Source: Perlabentimonas gracilis (GTDB taxonomy: Bacteria > Bacteroidota > Bacteroidia > Bacteroidales > Tenuifilaceae). From it: a stretch of 50,190 nt of DNA. Each line of letters begins with the position of its first letter. Positions within the stretch are counted from its first letter, which is position 1. Made by a program: the position numbers and the translations under genes. This document shows positions 44,423-50,190 of this stretch, piece by piece. A model generated the notes under the pieces. It was not told the origin of the DNA and searched no databases. It saw nothing but the letters and a program-made list of their open reading frames with translations. The DNA lies in assembly GCF_011174675.1 (NCBI RefSeq), contig NZ_JAANIG010000034.1:1-50190 (forward strand). Reading direction: 5' to 3'.

Positions 44423-45808
44423 ATGGAAGATTTTTTTCAAGGATATAAGGGTCGCGCTCTTGAGGTACTTAAAAAGTATAACGCACGGGTTTGGGGTAAG
44501 GTAACCATACACACTACGCGTGGCGAGTTTAACGGAACAATACTACCCCGCGCCGAGAACGACGACGACAAGCATATTGTGCTAAAAATTGAAACGGGCT
44601 ACAACATAGGCATCGATATCGTTACCATTAAGGATATGAAGGAAACTGGCTACTTTAAGGCCACCTACAAGATACCCGAAAAGGAATTCCCCTACACGCC
44701 CAACCTGCCCAAGGTAAAACTATTTGGCACAGGCGGAACCATAGCCTCGCGGCTCGATTACAGAACAGGAGCCGTAATACCAGCTTTCTCGCCGGGCGAA
44801 TTGTATGGTGCAGTTCCCGAGCTGGCCGATATCTGTAACCTTACCACCGAAAAGTTGTTCGCTGTATTCAGTGAGAATATGGGCCCCGAGCAGTACAAAG
44901 CGCTGGCAATTGCCATAGGCAAAGAGATTGAGAACGGAATCGACGGTATTATCATTGGGCACGGCACCGATACGCTAAGCCATACTGCAGCAGCGCTCAC
45001 GTTTATGGTACAAAACTCGCCCGTACCCATTGTGCTGGTTGGCTCGCAGCGCAGCTCCGACCGCCCCAGCAGCGATGCTGCGCTTAACCTAATGCACGCC
45101 TGCATTGCGGCAGGCCATTCCGATATTGCCGAAACCATGGTGTGTATGTTTGGCCCAACATCCGATGAGTACGGATTCCTCCACAGGGGAACCAGGGTGC
45201 GTAAAATGCACTCGTCGTACCGAAGCACATTCCGCACCATTGGCGATACGCCCGTGGCCACAGTTAGCCGTAACGACGGAGTTAAGCCCATCAAGGAAGA
45301 TTACGCCCACAGGCGTAAGGATAGGAACGTAAAGATTATGCCCTACTTCGAAGAAAAAGTTACTATTCAGTACTACTACCCCAATATGCAGCCCGAGATT
45401 ATTGATGCGCTAGTTGATATGGGTTACAAGGGTATTATCATTGCAGGAACAGGGCTAGGGCACGTAAATAAACCGCTGTACCCGGCCCTTGAGCGTGCTC
45501 ATAAAAAGGGAGTTCACGTATATATGACCGTGCAGACCCTTTGGGGTTACGTACATATGTTTGTTTACGACACCGGACGCGATATGATGGCAAAAGGCGT
45601 GATTCCGGGTGAGAATATGCTTCCCGAAACGGCCTACATAAAACTGGGCTGGGCACTTGGACAAACCGACGATCCGGAAGAGGTACGCAGGCTGATGCTT
45701 ACACCAATCAACAGCGAAATTACTCCCAAAGAACCTTACAACGGATATCTTGTTTACCAAGGAGGAGTTCCTGAGGTTGAGAGCTTCATAAGGCAATTCA
45801 GAAAGTGA
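44423..45808 (+). CDS. gatD: Glu-tRNA(Gln) amidotransferase subunit D, archaeal type
   Basis: A 461-residue GatD, the asparaginase-like subunit that frees ammonia from a donor amide for GatE. Residues 1-85 are the small N-terminal beta domain found in GatD but not in plain asparaginases (RVWGKVTIHTTRGEFNGTIL). The asparaginase domains follow, with the catalytic set Thr106 in FGTGGTIASRLDYRTGA, Thr182 and Asp183 in HGTDTLSHTAAAL, and Lys261 in RGTRVRKMHSSYR. The RLDYRTGAV loop and the C-terminal QTLWGYVHMFVYDTGRDMM and GENMLPETAYIKLGWALGQ segments are typical of GatD. All residues needed for activity are present. It lies 33 bp after gatE and 7 bp before a nudix gene. Confidence 0.95.
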   Translation: MEDFFQGYKGRALEVLKKYNARVWGKVTIHTTRGEFNGTILPRAENDDDKHIVLKIETGYNIGIDIVTIKDMKETGYFKATYKIPEKEFPYTPNLPKVKLFGTGGTIASRLDYRTGAVIPAFSPGELYGAVPELADICNLTTEKLFAVFSENMGPEQYKALAIAIGKEIENGIDGIIIGHGTDTLSHTAAALTFMVQNSPVPIVLVGSQRSSDRPSSDAALNLMHACIAAGHSDIAETMVCMFGPTSDEYGFLHRGTRVRKMHSSYRSTFRTIGDTPVATVSRNDGVKPIKEDYAHRRKDRNVKIMPYFEEKVTIQYYYPNMQPEIIDALVDMGYKGIIIAGTGLGHVNKPLYPALERAHKKGVHVYMTVQTLWGYVHMFVYDTGRDMMAKGVIPGENMLPETAYIKLGWALGQTDDPEEVRRLMLTPINSEITPKEPYNGYLVYQGGVPEVESFIRQFRK

Positions 45809-45815
45809 TGAGTTA

Positions 45816-46439
45816 ATGAGTAATTTTGATAAGATAGTACGCCAACTAAAAACCAACTTGCTTAAGGAACTGCCTGGGTTTAAGGCACAGCAAAGGATGG
45901 CTCCCTCGTTTCGTGGGGGAGCTGGCTTTCCGAATTCTCCCGATACAAAAACACGCGGCAGCGCTGTGCTTATCGCCATTTATCCCAATGGCAACAAGGC
46001 CGAAACCATCCTCATCAAGCGAACGGTTTATAATGGGGCACACAGCGGACAGGTAAGCTTTCCCGGAGGCAAACAGGAGGATTTTGACGATTCGCTTACT
46101 GTAACAGCAATTAGGGAAGCGGAGGAGGAAATAGGTATTGATGCGAATAAAGTGGAAGTTATTGGCTCGCTTACGCCTCTATTTATACCCGTAAGCAACC
46201 TAATGGTTTTGCCGGTGGTGTGCACTATTCCTCGCCCCGAGCAGCTACATCCGAACCTGCAAGAAGTTGAGTACACAATTCATGCAGATTTAATGGATTT
46301 TAAAGCCCCTAAGAATCTTTCGGTTAAAACAATTTGTGTTGGTAGTATGCCAATATCTGCCCCCTACTATGCGGTTGAAGGCGAGGTAATTTGGGGAGCA
46401 ACTGCCATGATAATATCAGAATTTACCGAGCTGTACTAA
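45816..46439 (+). CDS. Nudix hydrolase, CoA diphosphatase type
   Basis: A 207-residue nudix hydrolase of the NudL/CoA-pyrophosphatase group. The group-specific motif ILIKRTVYNGAHSGQVSFPG directly precedes the nudix box GGKQEDFDDSLTVTAIREAE, which continues EEIGI and keeps the metal-binding Glu residues. Such enzymes cut CoA, oxidised CoA and acyl-CoA to phosphopantetheine derivatives and 3',5'-ADP. It starts 7 bp after the gatD stop and is therefore co-transcribed with gatE-gatD, with no clear biochemical connection. Confidence 0.9.
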   Translation: MSNFDKIVRQLKTNLLKELPGFKAQQRMAPSFRGGAGFPNSPDTKTRGSAVLIAIYPNGNKAETILIKRTVYNGAHSGQVSFPGGKQEDFDDSLTVTAIREAEEEIGIDANKVEVIGSLTPLFIPVSNLMVLPVVCTIPRPEQLHPNLQEVEYTIHADLMDFKAPKNLSVKTICVGSMPISAPYYAVEGEVIWGATAMIISEFTELY

Positions 46440-46458
46440 ACCTACTGATATCCTTTTG

Positions 46459-47865
46459 CTAATCAGGGATAATATTCTGATAGTGCTTATACCTCTGCAT
46501 TATCTGGCTCACGTAGTTATAGGTCTCAACCCCTCTAAGCATTCCATACCTTACGGTAGTATCGCAGTAAAATTCTGGGTTAGATTTGTTTAGTATAAAG
46601 AAGTCTACATTATTATCCCAAACATTGGGGTCTTTGCCATGCTTCTGGGCCAGATTTCTTGCGTCAATAACATGCCCCAAACCAGCATTGTATGATGCCA
46701 GGATAAACTTAACTCGCTGCTCAGGGTCGGTTACGCTATCCTCGAAACGTTTCTCGAGCCATTTTAGGTACTGAGCACCAGCACGTATTTGTGTTTGTGG
46801 ATCAGCAATGTGATTTATTCCGAAGAACTCGGCTGTAGCTGGCATAAACTGCATTAATCCATATGCTCCCATGTGCGATTGCACATCATGCCGAAACCGG
46901 CTCTCCTGATAAACTAACGATGCAAATAGCCTCCAGTCCCAATCAATGGTTGAGCTAGCGTACCTAAAGCCCTCGTCCCAAGGTGAAATATTGCCAGTTC
47001 GCACCCTAAAAGTTTCAGTAAAAACCCTCCTAGCCCAGTATGGGTTATTGTAGTATTTGCCCCGAATTATTCTGTATTCTGCCGTTTGGGTAAAAGTTTC
47101 TAACCACTCATTCAGTGCGGCTAAAAGATCTTCCGATTTTTTAGAAACAGCCCAGGCCAAATTCTGATCGAAGCTAACTGGTGTTTCCACATCGATATTA
47201 CCATAAAAGAACGAATTCACGCGAGCTACGTCCTCATCGCAAACCGTGAAATCAATTTCACCATTAGCTACAAGTTCAATAAGCTCGTCGGCCTCGTAGT
47301 TGGGCATTTCAACCACATGTATTTCGGCTCCAATCTCATCGGAAAGATTTTTAAGCCGATGTGCCGATGCTGAACTTTTTTGAACGTAAACTATTTGTTT
47401 CGCAAGCTGCAAGGGATTCTCTATTCGCCCAGAGCCTTCCCCTTTGCGCTGAACAAGCACCTGTTTTGTGGTGCTATGGGGAATGGTAAAGCCATACTTC
47501 CTCGCCCTTTCGTTAGTTATAGTCAAATTGTTAGCAAACACATCAACTCGCCCACCGTCTAGCATATCAAATGCTTTCTCCAGATCATTCTCGGCAATAA
47601 TCTCCAGATTCACACCAATATGGAATGCGAAAGCCTGTAGCAGATCGAACTGATACCCCATGGGTGTACCCTGATAGATAAAATAGTTTGTAGTATTTAT
47701 ATCGGTAACGGCAACAAGAACCCCTTCCTCCACAATGCGCTCCAAATCGCGAACCCCTTCAGCCCCAGAAAAACGATTGTTTAGTGGGCTAAAGTTGCAT
47801 TCAGAGAAAACAAGTACTACTAATAAACCAAAAATCTTAATCAAGTATTTTCTCAAAATACTCAT
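46459..47865 (-). CDS. Membrane-bound lytic transglycosylase, MltF-like
   Basis: A 468-residue envelope protein. An N-terminal signal helix (about 8-22) ends in VFSEC; Glu at the -1 position is unusual for a lipobox, so lipidation is uncertain. Residues about 40-270 form a periplasmic solute-binding (SBP_bac_3) domain (YQFDLLQAFAFHIGVNLEII, VDVFANNLTITNERARKYGF). The C-terminal SLT domain (about 300-460) has the catalytic Glu in ASLVYQESRFRHDVQSHMG, then GLMQFMPATAEFFGI and FILASYNAGLGHV. MltF cleaves peptidoglycan to 1,6-anhydromuropeptides. It is convergent with the nudix gene, 19 bp away. The regulatory ligand of the binding domain is unknown. Confidence 0.93.
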   Translation of the reverse strand: MSILRKYLIKIFGLLVVLVFSECNFSPLNNRFSGAEGVRDLERIVEEGVLVAVTDINTTNYFIYQGTPMGYQFDLLQAFAFHIGVNLEIIAENDLEKAFDMLDGGRVDVFANNLTITNERARKYGFTIPHSTTKQVLVQRKGEGSGRIENPLQLAKQIVYVQKSSASAHRLKNLSDEIGAEIHVVEMPNYEADELIELVANGEIDFTVCDEDVARVNSFFYGNIDVETPVSFDQNLAWAVSKKSEDLLAALNEWLETFTQTAEYRIIRGKYYNNPYWARRVFTETFRVRTGNISPWDEGFRYASSTIDWDWRLFASLVYQESRFRHDVQSHMGAYGLMQFMPATAEFFGINHIADPQTQIRAGAQYLKWLEKRFEDSVTDPEQRVKFILASYNAGLGHVIDARNLAQKHGKDPNVWDNNVDFFILNKSNPEFYCDTTVRYGMLRGVETYNYVSQIMQRYKHYQNIIPD

Positions 47866-47937
47866 ACATAGTATATTGTTGATTAAACGGCAACAAAAGT
47901 AATGGATTAAACCTAAAGTACTTCTTTTTTTTGACGA

Positions 47938-50055
47938 CTAGTCGTAGAATATCCACGAAACGCCAAACTTGAAAATCTGTGGATTTAGTGGGTAGGAATA
48001 GGCTGAAAAGTACCTGTTATGAGGGTAGCCTTGATTTAGATGCTCATACTTTACAAAAAGTATGGCTCGCTTCCATTTAAAATTGGCAAACACATCTACA
48101 GTTGGATAATTTCCTAATTTAACAAGCCGTTGGTTGTAAAACTGCCCTGTCACAGGGTTAAAGGCATCAGCATAAAACTCTGTACTGTAGGTGAGGTTTA
48201 CGCCAAATTGCCCCGTTAATGCTCCAGGGACTAAAACCGACTCGTAGAATAGGGCGCTAAATGCAATAAAATCGGGTAGGCTCAGAGCGTCCGAGTTGGT
48301 GTTGGCTTGCCATACTACCCTGTTAAAAAAGTTGAAACCTTTCAGAAATCTAAAATTCTTTTGAACGTATGCCGATGTAATTGTGATATCGGATGTTTGC
48401 GATGGCAAGCTGTTGGAATTAAAGTAAAGATAATCGCTAATGTGTACAACATTGTAACCTATTTCGGTAGCCCATTTACTAATTTCGAACGAAGCACCTA
48501 GCTGAAACCTTTTCTCCTTGACTAGCCTATTATCCCACTTAAAATGATTACTGAAATATGTGCGGTAGAAAATATCTGGAGTGGTCTCCGATATCAATAC
48601 CTTTCCTTTTAGCTGGGGCATCTCTGGATCGTTCCATAGCGAAATGCGCATATCTCCCCTAAGTTCCTTATCGTCTGCCCTGTCTCCGCTAAAGTAAACT
48701 TTTGCTGCCCCCCTGTACGACAGGTAAGGGCTCTCGCTAAACGCAGCAACACCTATATGGGCAGAGTAAAATGTATTATTCGAATGGCCACGAATATAAT
48801 TATCGGGGTTAAACATATGGTACGACGAATGGGTGTAGCCCACCCATCCCCTTAAGCCAGGCATACCAGGAATATTCGCAAACTGATTAATCTCTAGCAC
48901 AGCTTTCAAATCCCAATTGGTAAGAGCTATCGAATCGTATAATACCCCTTGCGTTAAATAGCTGTTGGTAAAGTAGTCCCCACTGCCCGTATTAATAAAG
49001 GTTCTTGAATGTCTCTCTCTCGACAAATGGAGCTTAGTACTCACTAAAGGAATATACCTATCAATAGTATCAGTTGCCAAACGCACCTCCTTTATATTGA
49101 TGAAAGTGTAGCCCAGTAGAGCCGAAATTGATCTTTCACGAGTTATCGTTTTAGCATTCGCTAGCCATATAGGTATTAGCTTACTCTCAAGGGTGTCGCC
49201 CGGGACAACATCTGCAAACCTAATACCTCCGTTTTCTTCGTTGTTAAAGCTTCTATTGACAAAACTTGCCTGACCGAACATATTGCCCTTGTGGTAACTT
49301 CCAAACAGGGTAATTAAGTTGTTCCTAGTATGCTGATTTTCGTATATACCCTTAGTCCCAAAATGATCATAGGAAATACCAATATTGACATGCTTGTTTA
49401 CATTCTGAGTATGCAGTACGCTGAATAGCTGCTCCATCTCCGATCTTTTCCCAGCACTTGTGTAAAATAGTGTGGTATAAGGCGAACGTACGTTATACTG
49501 AGGAATTGCCTGAACTCTATCTCCGTAAGCAGAAAAGTATCTGCTAAGCAGGAAAGTATTCGATTCAGGGCGAGAGAAGAAATGATTACTAACACTAGGA
49601 CTCCCAATATTGCCTAAAAAGGTGTAACTCTCATCGATACTTTGCTGAGGATAAAAAAGATGATTTAACCATAAGGTTGTATCAATGGGTACCTGCTCAT
49701 ACTCGAGGAAATGATCATTAAACCTCCATGAGAAAATTCTTTTGGATAAAGGGATAGACAGTAACTCAATAATAGATCTATTCTGAATAATTCTATTTGT
49801 TCTCGACCTAGTAACATCCCCAATACTATCAGTAGGGATCGTATCTACTGCTGCTTTTACAGTAGTATCCAGAATGTTTGCTGGTGAGGGAAGCTTAAGC
49901 TTGAGAGTATCGGAGGAGCTGGGTATTGTATCGGGGGGCAAAATATACTGGTTAACACCCAAAGTTTTATTAACCAGAATACTATTTCCATCTGCATTTT
50001 GAGCAAATGCAGAGGTGATAACACAAACGGCTATGGCAAGAAGAGTAAACTTCAT
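47938..50055 (-). CDS. Putative outer-membrane porin (Porin_10-like)
   Basis: A 705-residue outer-membrane beta-barrel. A signal peptide MKFTLLAIAVCVITSAFAQ is followed by a linker rich in Asp, Thr and Pro (about 25-85), then a long series of amphipathic strands with aromatic ends (for example NINIGISYDHFG-type and FRFLKGFNFFNRVVWQANTN). It ends in KFGVSWIFYD, with a C-terminal aromatic pattern expected for BAM recognition. It resembles the Bacteroidota putative-porin family. The frame stays open upstream into the 5S gene, but the ATG at 50055 directly before the signal peptide is the real start. Only 17 bp separate it from the rRNA terminator. Confidence 0.82.
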   Translation of the reverse strand: MKFTLLAIAVCVITSAFAQNADGNSILVNKTLGVNQYILPPDTIPSSSDTLKLKLPSPANILDTTVKAAVDTIPTDSIGDVTRSRTNRIIQNRSIIELLSIPLSKRIFSWRFNDHFLEYEQVPIDTTLWLNHLFYPQQSIDESYTFLGNIGSPSVSNHFFSRPESNTFLLSRYFSAYGDRVQAIPQYNVRSPYTTLFYTSAGKRSEMEQLFSVLHTQNVNKHVNIGISYDHFGTKGIYENQHTRNNLITLFGSYHKGNMFGQASFVNRSFNNEENGGIRFADVVPGDTLESKLIPIWLANAKTITRERSISALLGYTFINIKEVRLATDTIDRYIPLVSTKLHLSRERHSRTFINTGSGDYFTNSYLTQGVLYDSIALTNWDLKAVLEINQFANIPGMPGLRGWVGYTHSSYHMFNPDNYIRGHSNNTFYSAHIGVAAFSESPYLSYRGAAKVYFSGDRADDKELRGDMRISLWNDPEMPQLKGKVLISETTPDIFYRTYFSNHFKWDNRLVKEKRFQLGASFEISKWATEIGYNVVHISDYLYFNSNSLPSQTSDITITSAYVQKNFRFLKGFNFFNRVVWQANTNSDALSLPDFIAFSALFYESVLVPGALTGQFGVNLTYSTEFYADAFNPVTGQFYNQRLVKLGNYPTVDVFANFKWKRAILFVKYEHLNQGYPHNRYFSAYSYPLNPQIFKFGVSWIFYD

Positions 50056-50063
50056 ACAGGGTA

Positions 50064-50071
50064 CGAATATA
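50064..50071 (-). promoter_or_regulatory. Weak -7-like element for the porin gene
   Basis: On the minus strand TATATTCG resembles TAnnTTTG with one mismatch. Its use would start transcription within a few bases of the porin ATG and place the -33 region inside the rRNA terminator stem. Confidence 0.25.
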
Positions 50072-50072
50072 C

Positions 50073-50103
50073 AAAAAAAAAGCCCCGATGTGCTCGGGGC
50101 TTT
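50073..50103 (-). terminator. Rho-independent terminator of the rRNA operon
   Basis: On the minus strand: AGCCCCGA-GCACA-TCGGGGCT followed by eight T residues, about 5 bp after the 5S 3' end. Confidence 0.93.
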
Positions 50104-50107
50104 GAAG

Positions 50108-50190
50108 GATGGCGGCGACCTACTCTCCCACCTTTCGGCAGTACCATCGGCGCTGGTGGGCTTAACTTCTCTGTTCGGCATGGGAAGAGG
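50108..50190 (-). rRNA. rrf: 5S ribosomal RNA, 3' part (cut by window edge)
   Basis: The minus strand reads CCTCTTCCCATGCCGAACAG, then GAAGTTAAGCCCACCAGCGC, a CGATGGTACTGC segment and GGGAGAGTAGGTCGCCGCCA. This is the conserved 5S core from loop B to the 3' helix. The 5' part, and presumably 23S and 16S, lie to the right of the window. A terminator follows directly. Confidence 0.95.

Noticed and set aside
42150-46439. gatE-gatD-nudix as a recently inserted genomic island
   Set aside because: No integrase, tRNA junction, direct-repeat boundary or obvious composition change is visible. Old transfer remains possible, but a recent island is not supported.
50056-50181. N-terminal extension of the porin into the 5S gene
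   Set aside because: It would translate the 5S rRNA and terminator; a signal peptide begins precisely at the ATG at 50055.

Overview
The window is a piece of a Bacteroidota chromosome, most likely Bacteroidales or a close relative (inference). The evidence is repeated -7 promoter elements of the form TAnnTTTG(C) and typical Bacteroidota gene families and neighbours: a DUF4783 protein beside nadC, the era-der pair, RNase H with a viroplasmin-like N-terminus, a Porin_10-like barrel and a NamZ/DUF1343 lipoprotein. The right edge cuts into a 5S rRNA gene on the minus strand, so an rRNA operon lies just outside. The left edge carries the tail of an IS4-type transposase.

Layout. 1-7083: IS remnant, stand-alone receiver, chemotaxis receptor (MCP), CheW, an unknown 119-residue protein, and a CBS/PAS histidine kinase with its NarL-type regulator. 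7084-7777: repeat-filled spacer. 7778-9160: glmM. 9248-13563: a MacA/permease/TolC-like export operon without an ATPase gene. 13841-18081: hybrid kinase and glutamine synthetase. 18145-21072 (minus): DUF4783-nadC-yihY-pdxH. 21460-28205: rlmH, a very large membrane-bound NtrY-like kinase, era and der. 28206-29020: a second repeat-filled spacer. 29021-35525 (minus): two further sensor kinases, one with eight PAS domains. 35818-41944: saccharopine dehydrogenase-like enzyme, NamZ, methyltransferase, RNase H, CPBP protease and a LolC/E-like permease. 41945-42361: a third repeat spacer. 42362-46439: gatE-gatD-nudix. 46459-50055 (minus): MltF-like transglycosylase and a porin.

The most striking content is a complete archaeal-type Glu-tRNA(Gln) amidotransferase, GatE plus GatD, with the asparaginase-type catalytic residues intact. 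It sits directly after a repeat spacer in an otherwise ordinary bacterial gene neighbourhood. The second is a set of related intergenic repeat families: two 7-bp arrays that are inverted copies of each other with a shared flank, two arrays of another heptamer, and a dispersed element of about 80 bp. They occupy the spacers beside glmM, der and gatE. The third is a pair of long perfect hairpins, one after the MCP gene and one after cheW; the second buries a possible start codon of the next gene.

The window is rich in signalling: five histidine kinases, an MCP, CheW and two receiver proteins. Only one kinase has an adjacent separate DNA-binding regulator. No tRNA gene, CRISPR array or prophage was seen.
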